A stretch of 64,000 nucleotides of DNA from Solen grandis (Eukaryota > Mollusca > Bivalvia > Adapedonta > Solenidae), in contig CM037782.1 of NCBI GenBank assembly GCA_021229015.1, positions 65,286,108 to 65,350,107 of the forward strand. The letters are read 5' to 3'. The translations under genes were made by a program, and so were the position numbers. The first letter of the stretch is position 1. Every line of letters starts with the position of its first letter. The notes beneath the pieces are model-generated. The model saw nothing but the letters and a program-made list of their open reading frames with translations, had not been told where the DNA came from and made no database searches. Of the stretch, positions 55,804 to 64,000 are shown one piece after another.

Positions 55804-55874
<71 letters not shown>

Positions 55875-55880
55875 GACCCT
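55790..55880. repeat. (AT)n tract flanked by inverted AGGGTCTC
   Basis: AGGGTCTC (55790-55797), then about 64 bp of pure (TA)n (55807-55870), then GAGACCCT (55873-55880). A strong cruciform former. The 86-codon frame across it is an artefact. Confidence 0.9.
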
Positions 55881-55944
55881 TTGTGAAAACGTATCAAACT
55901 TTCCAACCATGAATAAAAAAAAAAATAACACTTCTTTGACATAA

Positions 55945-58062
55945 TTAATTTTTGATATATAAGATTCAGTTTCATTTACTTGAATTTACAAGGAAACGGA
56001 CGCAAATATTTTTCAAAGCAGTAAGTACATGTAACTGGAATGGTAGAAGAAAAAATATTTTCAGTGGTATACAATAAAATTTGTGAAAAGAAACAAACGT
56101 GTTGACTTTTGTTAAGGTAATGTGGTGAAATATTCATATGTTATAAGTCTATACCTGCCAGTCATGCCTTATAAACTTGTACCAGTTATACACGTTACAA
56201 ACACAGTTTTGAGTAGTAGTTCGTATCAGTAGTAGTATTTTCGACTCTATTGGCCATACTCACACCATCTAGTATATAATATATTTAATTCAGTGAATTA
56301 AGAAGAAAATGTGCTGACCGCCGAAATTACGTTTTTAACCGACAAGGAACATGTCAGTTATCGATTCGGCAACCATCTGGTTTTAGACTGGCAGTTTGCA
56401 CTGACGGACGGGAACATTAAAATATCACGAAATTTTAAACCATAATCGCTGTTTGTTGTAGTTTTGTTCATGATCTTTTTTTTTTTTGCCATAAAGAGCA
56501 TCTTTGCATCAGAGTATATACCGTTGGATTTTTTTTCTCCGTCAGTGTTTAATCCTGTATAAATGGATGTTTAAATGTATTTACGTCGCGTTCGCACGTA
56601 GCTTCGATGTCCTAGTTTAACCAACCGTAATTTAAATTTCTGTCAATACGGTAAAACAACAGCGCAACATAAATAGATTTATTACATTATTTATGTGTTT
56701 CCGAAGTGTTTGTAAGACTGATATTAATATGATTACAAATAAAATTCAAACAAGCGTAAGTGCGCTCTTTGCCACTTAGGATTATTTTAACTCGACTTTA
56801 CTTTGCATTTTTTCTGTCCATCGGTCTTACTTCAGAAATGACGTAAATTTATTCAAGTTGGTAGAACAAATGTTCAAGAACATAAATGTAATATGGTTGC
56901 TGATACAAACCAGTAGGGGATATGCGAAAAATCAACATTAAAACATTACGAACTATTGACTTTGGAAAGATAAACATTTTCTTGGTTAAGGGATGTAAAA
57001 AAAAATAGGTTACGATCTATATAATTTGCCATAAACTGACTAGATGCTATAGTGGTGGATACAACCAAATTTAATTTAATCGTAATGATATGTATGTATA
57101 GCCATAAGCGGCCGAATACCTTAACGAGTCGTGGTTTCCACTATAAAGAAACGGCCCTATTCATTTAAATTTTACCTCCTAACCCGATATTTTAATTAGA
57201 GATGTAAATACCTAGATTTATATATTGTAGCTTCGTGTTATGTAGCTTAAATATTTGAAAAGAAGCTGATAATGTTTGTGCAACTTCACGATGAACAGGT
57301 CAAAATAAATCTCTGATCAACCAAACCTTTATATTCCTGTCTGCATGGTTGTCAGCTGAATCTGTTTCAGCGTACATTTGTAAATGTATTTGAAAATTCT
57401 TGTGTTCTCTTCGTGAAAAATTCCTGATATATAATTATCTTCACAGTAAATTATAGAAATAAAAAAAAAAAGATAAATTTTCTCACGCCATCAGTAAGCA
57501 TGTGCCTTTTTCAATTGCGCCCCATTATTCTCTCCTGTAAAACAGTGCCTCGATCTACGATCATTTTGATTGAAAAAAAAATCTGAAAATAATTAATATC
57601 TATATGATAATAATAATAATAATAAAAACAAATGCATAAGAAAAGAAATAAATAATCAAACAATGATTTCAAATAGCCTATCGAACGATTCCGTCTGCCG
57701 GCAGGCCTACCACTTGATTTAGATTATTTAAATGATCGTAATAAAAATCATATTTTTTATCTAAACTGGTGAAATAAGACTATACGTCTTAAAAGAGTAT
57801 CATTAATGTGAAAATTTAGATAAAACCGACAAAATATATGCGCGACGACATCAAAAAAGAAAATCACGGATACTGCTTCAGTTGTGACCCAAAATAGCAA
57901 CATGGAATGCCCCTTTTGGGGCCTCTGCCTCTTAGTACACGAGTGACGTAAGAATTCGATATGTTTGTGTCAGATGGACATCGAACCTACCTGTTTATTT
58001 TTGCAAACTATTTTTATTCGTTTAACACATTTACAGCAGAACTGAAATAAAACCGCTAAAAA
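55945..58062. other. Interior of the inverted-repeat-bounded segment; no gene recognised
   Basis: AT-rich. 'ATCACGGATACTGCTTCAG' at 57864-57882 is a further copy of the arm motif. (ATA)n lies at 57606-57625. No transposase-like frame was seen. Confidence 0.4.
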
Positions 58063-58113
58063 ATCACGGATAATGCTCGCATACCAGTATATATAAATAT
58101 ATATTTATCAAAT
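58063..58113 (-). repeat. Right arm of long-range inverted repeat
   Basis: 'ATCACGGATAATGCTCGCAT', 'ACCAGTATATATAAATATATAT', 'TTATCAAA', complementary to 54762-54826 over about 50 bp. Confidence 0.75.
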
Positions 58114-58127
58114 AATTGTTTACATGT

Positions 58128-58250
58128 TTATCGAGTTTAACGTCCGGCCGATAGTATTTCAGTCCGATTGGATCTTTAAGAGAGATATAGTGCTGCCACA
58201 CTTCAATATCTCACCGTAGACAGGTGACATGATACCACACCCTGACAGGC
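58128..58250 (-). mobile_element. SINE family 1, minus, 3' half
   Basis: 'ATCGAGTTTAACGTCCGGCC', 'GATAGTATTTCAGTCCGATTGG', 'AGTGCTGCCACACTTCAATA', 'TCTCACCGTAGACAGGTGAC', 'ATGATACCACACCCTGACAGGC'. Confidence 0.75.
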
Positions 58251-58964
58251 ATCTATGGATTAAAATATGTAAGACTCAGATCGAGGGAGATTTCTCCAAA
58301 TTTGTTGGGGCCGATTTCTAATCAACAACGTCATTTACTTGGGTCATGAATATGCAAAATGATTTCTAAGAGGTAAGGGGTTAAGAACTCAAGACTAATT
58401 TTCATCACCATTGTATAAAACAATGTTATTTTTGTTTCCGAAGGCCTCGTGTAAAGAAGTTTTACTAACAATGTTTGTAATTCTTACGGATTATTATTAT
58501 TATCTATAGCGGCAAAACGTTGTGCGAAAATGACGTCATACGCCAGACGAATGTTATCAGAAAGAACAAAAAAATGTGTATGTCGGCGTCAAAATTGTTC
58601 CGAAAAAAAAAAGTGGGTGAAAAGTGGGTGTATAAAGACCCAAACTCATATTGATTCTGGGCCAAGATGGTGGATGCACGATTCAAAGCACACAACCTTA
58701 AATGGGGTGTAATATAAAGTTCAAAGTTTAATATAGAGGATATTTGTTTGCTTTGAGTTGATTTGGAATATACATGTATCTCATTGAGAAGTGATACAAT
58801 CACAATATTGCGCGAGTGAAAACTGTGTCATTTCATTCCATATTCACTCAAAACAAGCACAATTTCTTTTTATTTTATGTCGTTTTCTATAGTTTTTGCA
58901 TTAAACTAACCAAAAAAATTAATAAACAATAAATAAATAAAAATTAAAAAGAAATAAAATAAAA
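58251..58964. other. No gene recognised; one TGACGTCA
   Basis: Octamer at 58531. The 60- and 99-codon frames on opposite strands overlap and are unsupported. A-rich just before the gap. Confidence 0.4.
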
Positions 58965-59064
58965 NNNNNNNNNNNNNNNNNNNNNNNNNNNNNNNNNNNN
59001 NNNNNNNNNNNNNNNNNNNNNNNNNNNNNNNNNNNNNNNNNNNNNNNNNNNNNNNNNNNNNNNN
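58965..59064. other. Assembly gap (100 N)
   Basis: Exactly 100 Ns. Confidence 0.99.
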
Positions 59065-59319
59065 TACATATTAATTGATTCTTTATATATAAGTACATAT
59101 TTATAAGTCAAGCATTTCTGGTTAGTCCCTTTCTTGTTGATTAAGATGGTAATTTGGTGAAATTGCTTCCTCTCACGCTCTAGCACGTTAAGATTCGTGC
59201 AAGAAATCAAATGAAAGGTTAACAAAACAAATTTCAATTACGCTCGCTTACAAAATTCGATAAAGCATCATGTTTAGTTTTACATATCTTATAAAACCCG
59301 TTACTTCTTATAGACGCGA

Positions 59320-59715
59320 TTTGATGCCTTGGCAAACAGAGCAGACCCTGATCAGACTGCTCCTTTCCCTGCTCATACAATACTGTTTCTACACAGTCTA
59401 TACAGCGCAGAAAATTCATTGTTTCATAAACGAATTTAGAGTTCAATAAATTCATATTCATCAAATTCTAAATGTGAACATGAATATTCATGAGATAATG
59501 TGGCAAACAGAATTTAGACTCACTTAAGACTCGTTTTGGCTCATTGACAAACAGAGCGGGCCCAGATCAGACGGCTCCTAGATAGAACTGTTTGATCAGG
59601 TCTCCCATATTTGTCCTTACGATATCTAACACAGTCAAATCTATGTTTTCATGTTCCATTTTTAGTTTCAGTAAATTAATATCAAGTCATAAATCTGCAC
59701 ATAAATATTCATGAG
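59320..59715 (+). repeat. Two tandem copies of the GATCAG repeat (~200 bp each)
   Basis: 'TTGGCAAACAGAGCAGACCC', 'TGATCAGACTGCTCC' at 59330, and 'TTGACAAACAGAGCGGGCCC', 'AGATCAGACGGCTCC' at 59541. Each ends in 'AACATGAATATTCATGAG' or 'CATAAATATTCATGAG' (59477, 59698). Same family as 35140-35340. Confidence 0.7.
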
Positions 59716-60135
59716 GTTAGGGATGAGGGTGTCTTTCTAATTAAGAAGATCGTGTCCCTGTATAAACGGTTTGACGCAATATCGTGGTTAATCGTGTCAT
59801 GTTATACCAATCCACTGAGAAAAAAAATATCTGATCGTACTTTTTGCACTTAAGTTTTACTGCAATATTGGAACTGTACTTAATGGTTCATTTATTCACG
59901 CAGCTGTTACGATAAACGAGTATGCGCTTAGAGGAATCAGTTCTTGATAAGATGCAAAATTCAGTTAATTTGTAAAGTGTTATTTAGTTGTTTTAAGGAT
60001 AGACTGAGAAAAAAGATAAAGTCCCTTTTTTCAGCAACATAACACGTGACAATGTATCTTACATATTCAAATATTCATGACAATAAAATAAAAATAAATA
60101 TAATACGCGAGAACATGAACATTGTAGTTAATTGT

Positions 60136-60138
<3 letters not shown>
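59716..60138. other. No gene recognised
   Basis: AT-rich, with no repeats noted beyond CATATTCAAATATTCATG. Confidence 0.35.

Positions 60139-60172
<34 letters not shown>
60139..60172. repeat. (CT)n microsatellite
   Basis: About 17 uninterrupted CT units. Confidence 0.98.
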
Positions 60173-60174
<2 letters not shown>

Positions 60175-60199
60175 AGCGGTGTCCGGGTATATTTTTATA

Positions 60200-60297
60200 G
60201 GCGCCTAGACCAGTAATAACGTACCCGACACTGATCCAAAAGTTGTGGGTTCGAATCTCGACGGTCCCTTGGTTGGACCAGTACTTTGCACAGTACA
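60200..60297. mobile_element. SINE family 2 head joined to an inverted piece of its own body
   Basis: 60204-60262 reads as a plus-strand head ('AGACCAGTAATAACGTACCC', 'GACACTGATCCAAAAGTTGT', 'GGGTTCGAATC'). 60268-60294 ('CTTGGTTGGACCAGTACTTT', 'GCAC') is the complement of the body segment GTGCAAAGTACTGGTCCAACC seen at 14117-14137. Confidence 0.6.
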
Positions 60298-60579
60298 AAG
60301 GTTTCGTAACCGTGATTCCCCGAGTGCTAGAAATAAAAAAGTTGTTTCGGTATAAAAAATAGGGTAAGTAGGGTCGATCGGGTTAGCGGAAACAGTAATC
60401 TGTTTTGACAATGACACAACTTTTTTAACAAAAAAATGTATCGTATGTACGTGCGTGCATGCGTGCGTGCGTAGGTACGCGCGTCGACATTGGTTGATGG
60501 ATGGTAAGCTGTTTAACGTATACATCTAAACATGTACTTAAATATTTGAAGTTAAAAAGAACAAACCTCAAGTAAACAG

Positions 60580-60601
60580 CCCCCCCCCCCCCCCACCCCC
60601 C
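60580..60601. repeat. Poly(C) tract with one A
   Basis: C15-A-C6. Confidence 0.95.
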
Positions 60602-61742
60602 GACAACCCTTTGTCAATAAGAACTGAAAATATATATTTTTTTATTTCAATTTATAAATTCTCACTTACAAACCAGTATGATCCTGTATATAAATCAATT
60701 ATTACATGCCAAAAGTAAATGTCAATCGTTTACTAAGTCAACGCTTTGAAATGACAAAGTAATTAAACCCTATTGTCAAATTTTATTTAAGACCGTGTCA
60801 TAGTCAATATGATATTGAAACCTTTATCTTAAAAACGATCTATTTATACCATACGAAGCCACAAAATTGGAAAATAATCCAAAAAGTCAATGATTCGTTT
60901 TACTTAGTTGTAAATTGTTCCAACAGTTTGCCCGCTGTACATTTACGAAATTTCGGCCAAACTGTTAATCTTTTTCCACGATTCGATGATCTTTTTCCCG
61001 ATATTTGTCTTTTATCGTAGAAGTTTCAGTTTTGGTGTATATGATATGATCTATGTAAAGAGTATTTGTAAATGTGACTAATGCCCTCTCTGAATTGATC
61101 TATGTACGAGAGGCATTCGACTTCATTGTCTAAGAAAACGTTGATATTACCGTGTGTGTTGTTGTGTTGTGTTCTGTGGATTTTTGAAGAATTGCAGTAA
61201 CGTGAAACGTGAACAAATTATTAATGGAGGAATATATATACCAGTGATTAAAGGCTGAAAATGATAGGAAGGGACTATAGTTCAATGGAATGCAAATATC
61301 ATCTGATTGAGGTATAAACTTTGACTTCTTCTTCTGCTTAGTTGTATCTGCACTCCTTAATACTGAAGAGTATGTGCAGACGTTAGTATGAAAATATACT
61401 TTGGTTGTTAATACATTAGTTTAGTATGATACACATGTTTGACAGTTACAATGGTTTAACAGTTGTTGTTTTTGTTTTGTTTTTTTTTATGTTGTTATAG
61501 TTAAATAAGTTGAGGGTTATATAGCAACACGGGCGATATATCGTCGCGTCACGTTTTGCAAGAATAATATTAAATTCTGTTTTTAGGATATAGGGTTTAT
61601 ATGCTGTCGGTACTTACATGTCAATGTTGTAAAGTGATAACTTTAGAAGATAGAAAGGAGTGAATCATTTTTGCTTGATTGTACGTAAGTGTGAATTATA
61701 GTCTTTTTGGTGACTTTATAAAGTAGAGGTACTTCACTTATC
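60602..61742. other. AT-rich, no gene recognised
   Basis: Nothing beyond short homopolymers and a GTGTGTTGTTGTGTTGTGTT stretch at 61153-61172. Confidence 0.4.
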
Positions 61743-61830
61743 ACAAATGCGTCCCGGGTTCGACCCCTGGACATATGGATTTTATTCCATGGTGTTGACC
61801 ATATACGGTGTCATTTCGTCATCAGATTTA
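61743..61830 (+). mobile_element. SINE family 3 fragment, plus
   Basis: 'ACAAATGCGTCCCGGGTTCG', 'ACCCCTGGACATATGGATTT', then 'ACCATATACGGTGTCATT'. The B box is good; the A box is not seen. Confidence 0.55.
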
Positions 61831-61864
61831 AAGGGGTAACAACGCGACCCGTGTATGTTTGAAG

Positions 61865-61865
<1 letters not shown>

Positions 61866-61900
<35 letters not shown>
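61866..61900. repeat. (GT)n microsatellite
   Basis: About 17 GT units. Confidence 0.98.
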
Positions 61901-62627
61901 AATTGTCATCCATTCCCAATGATTGGGTAATTTCAAGTCTAATCATTTGAAAGGAATTTCGACTATTTCGGGAACAAAGCAAATCATCTCACCTGTATTC
62001 TTTTTACACTCAACACCAAACAGCAGAACCTTATTTTTATACCTCGCATTAGTCAACTTGTGACCTATGGCGGATGGGGAATGAATGGATAACTGGTTTG
62101 GTAATCTAAAATGTACGTTGATCTGTGAAATGGTGACACTTAGTCCCTCTCTCTTTCTCTCTCTTTGCGCGTGTGGATAGCTCATCTTTATTTAGTTTGC
62201 TTATTTTTTAATTGATAATCCATTATCAGACGCTTTGATCTTGTTTTGAAAGCGTTAATCTTAAAGTTATATTTGTTTACTGCTTTATCTTCTAAAGTAA
62301 ATATTTTTCATGTTCAACTATGGAAACCTGACAGAAAATGTGCACGAGTTCAAGTTATTTGGATCAAGTTCGTGCATGTATCAAATTATCTCAAGACTTT
62401 ATCCTTGTTCATACCACACAATACAGTGTTTTGTATATCCTTGTTAATACCACACAATATATTGGTTTGTATGTCCTTGTGGTTACTAGTATTTACTAGG
62501 TGCAGGTAGCAGCAGAGGCGTGTTAGGATATCTGTACACAGCTACAAAGGCTCTATTGATCACAGTTTTTGATCTGCCAAAGAAAATGCATCTGTGCATT
62601 TATCTATATATTGTATTGATAGGAGCA
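61901..62627. other. No gene supported
   Basis: A short direct duplication 'TATCCTTGTT.ATACCACACAATA' occurs at 62400 and 62436. Frames on either side are unremarkable. Confidence 0.4.
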
Positions 62628-62766
62628 CCGTCACTCGACCATTTACGGACGGCAACCGAGACGTTTTCGAAAGTCGTGGGTTCGATCCCCGGACGCCATA
62701 TATTCAAGTCGTTAAATCAATCTAATCTATCTCCATTATTTACAGTGTTCAGCATATAAGTGTAGT
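62628..62766 (+). mobile_element. SINE family 1, 5' half of an interrupted copy
   Basis: 'GTCGTGGGTTCGATCCCCGG' (B box) then 'CGCCATATATTCAAGTCGTT', 'TGTTCAGCATATAAGTGTAG'. It stops where repeat C begins. The continuation, 'GACTGGGTATGGTATCATGCC', is at 63173-63215. Confidence 0.75.
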
Positions 62767-62898
62767 AACTGGTCCCGTGTTCTCGAAAGTACTTTAGCAC
62801 GATCTCAGACTCAAACTTAGGACCATATTAAAAATCCTATTGAAACTACTGGACATTGTTTGAGTCTGAGTTTGAAAATCATATTTATGTACCATTAT
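62767..62898 (+). repeat. Dispersed repeat C inserted in SINE 1
   Basis: 'AACTGGTCCCGTGTTCTCGA', 'AAGTACTTTAGCACGATCTC', 'AGACTCAAAC', 'TCCTATTGAAAC', 'GAGTTTGAAAATCATATTTA'. Near-identical order to the complement of 12246-12392. Confidence 0.7.
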
Positions 62899-62930
62899 GT
62901 TGGTCCGACGTCAGAATAACAATTGGTTTT

Positions 62931-63173
62931 AAAAGTTTAAACTTTATTTATTTTACATCGAATACGAAACAAGTTATCACAACTTATATTAATCATTCTC
63001 GACGGCCCTATGGCGGCGTATGTGGTCATTATTGTGGGAGGAAACCGGAGAGCCCGGAGAAAACCCACGCGTCTGGACGGGCGACCACTGTACTCTCTCA
63101 CGTACGTGACCAGGAATCGAACCCGGGACGCATTGGTGAGAAGCGAGGCGCGTTACCACTACGCTATCCAGGA
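62931..63173 (-). mobile_element. SINE family 3, minus, complete
   Basis: 'AAAAGTTTAAACTTTATTTA' tail, 'GGCGGCGTATGTGGTCATTA', 'CCGGAGAAAACCCACGCGTC', 'TGGACGGGCGACCACTGTAC', B box complement GGAATCGAACCC, A box complement TACCACTACGCTATCC. Strong match to 51342-51578 in the opposite orientation. The frames here (117, 82 and 64 codons) are SINE-derived. Confidence 0.85.
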
Positions 63174-63215
63174 CTGGGTATGGTATCATGCCACATGTCT
63201 CTAGCGTGACATCGC
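63174..63215 (+). mobile_element. SINE family 1, 3' part of the interrupted copy
   Basis: 'ACTGGGTATGGTATCATGCC', 'ACATGTCTCTAGCGTGACAT'. Begins exactly at the end of the SINE-3 head. Confidence 0.75.
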
Positions 63216-63544
63216 TGTAAGGCGGAAATTTATCCATCTCGTGTAGACTACTGAAATATTAATGCTGTTTACTACAGTTAAGCAACTGACAGTATAATAT
63301 TATCAATACATATACAATACATATACAATACATATGACTGTTTTACCACTTAAATTAATGTGCATCGTGAATCCCGTGTCTGAATAGGACTTATGCAGTT
63401 GTCATTTAGATTATCTCTTCAATTAACTATGGCATCAGAAATTCGGAAGGTAGACGAGAGGTAATAATTAAATTCTGCAAGGATATGATTGAGATCTTGT
63501 AACTGAGTTATAGTTTACTGCCGTTACGATAGTATATTAGTTTT

Positions 63545-63740
63545 ACAGCGACGGCCACTCATTATTCCGAGTGCAGAAGAGTCAAATATGAAGAAACAGG
63601 GGACTTGTCGCATGCCAGCTGGATTTTTTTTCAATATATTGAAAATTCGGATGACCCTGCTGGGATTTGAACCCACAGCGGTCAGGGACTGAGTGATGTA
63701 AAGTCAGGGAATTCACCTGCTCGGTCGTGTAGGCACCTGA
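63545..63740 (-). mobile_element. SINE family 4, minus
   Basis: Minus strand: 'GCCTACACGACCGAGCAGGT' (A-box region), 'CCGCTGTGGGTTCAAATCCC' (B box), 'AGCAGGGTCATCCGAATTTTC', 'CCAGCTGGCATGCG', 'CACTCGGAATAATGAGTGGCC'. Confidence 0.75.
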
Positions 63741-63935
63741 GGCCCCATTTAGATTTTTAAAAAGTACTTTGATTGACTGTATAATAAAGTGTATAGAAAA
63801 GTTTCTCGTAGTTTGTACCTAGATGCTCCAGTGTGATACATCGGAACTCAGGTTGGCGGTAAAGACCTGCTAGGCCATCATTAGAAATATGTTTGTTTGT
63901 CGTGCTCCGACCGACTCAACAAGTTTCAGTTCCCT

Positions 63936-64000
63936 CCGTGGCCAAAAAGGGTCGCTGACTTTAACACTCACTCAGCCCCTCACCGCGTGGGTTCGAATCC
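63936..64000 (+). mobile_element. Start of a tRNA-headed SINE, cut by the window edge
   Basis: 'CCGTGGCCAAAAAGGGTCGC' (A-box-like), 'CACTCAGCCCCTCACCGCG', 'TGGGTTCGAATCC' (B box) at the last bases. Resembles the family-4 head. Confidence 0.65.

Noticed and set aside
62856..63237. Frames of 117, 82 and 64 codons
   Set aside because: They lie in SINE 3 and the SINE 1 tail.

Overview
The window is AT-rich, non-coding eukaryotic DNA packed with interspersed repeats, tandem arrays and microsatellites. It has no operons, no bacterial gene density and no long conserved reading frame. The best guess is a bivalve mollusc, perhaps a heterodont clam. That inference rests on three things: several tRNA-headed SINE families; 'pearl'/helentron-associated (HINE-type) elements with core tandem repeats, subterminal inverted repeats, a terminal hairpin and tetranucleotide runs; and many TA-target mariner-like MITEs. 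Two 100-N runs (8865-8964, 58965-59064) mark scaffold joins. I find no confident intact protein-coding gene.

Layout. 1-3.06 kb: a complex tandem repeat containing a 1038-bp duplication, one copy of which is riddled with indels. 3.7-5.9 kb: minus-strand hammerhead-ribozyme-like motifs around a short coding remnant, possibly a decayed Penelope-like element. 7.7-17 kb: a GCCCCC-ended element, SINEs, two abutting DNA-transposon relics and a 1.1-kb pearl/HINE element. 17.7-21.5 kb: mariner-like MITEs, a SINE split by a MITE, and a 25-bp minisatellite. 22-33 kb: SINEs, MITEs, (TC)n, (CA)n and trinucleotide arrays. 33.4-35.3 kb: a SINE inserted in a tandem-repeat MITE, then a hairpin built on a repeated 14-bp palindrome. 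38.2-44.5 kb: a 29-bp array, a pearl/HINE element, an almost pure inverted-repeat MITE and a homogeneous 60-bp array. 45-47.5 kb: a mariner transposase relic and a nested foldback element. 50-54.8 kb: scattered SINEs, a hairpin repeat and another pearl/HINE element. 54.8-58.1 kb: a segment bounded by inverted repeats. 58.1-64 kb: SINEs, including one split by two later insertions.

The elements do not form a pathway. They record layered insertion, nesting and tandem expansion in a gene-poor region, either intergenic or within a long intron. The possible coding pieces are small and weak: 5246-5467, 10711-10941, 11098-11349, 45101-45538, 47703-47768 and 50084-50410. The signals most worth checking are the hammerhead-like motifs, the excess of TGACGTCA octamers, the terminal hairpins that keep their fold while changing sequence, the palindrome-built hairpin at 34.5-34.9 kb, and the likely assembly duplication at 1-3 kb. 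All element boundaries and counts were read by eye.
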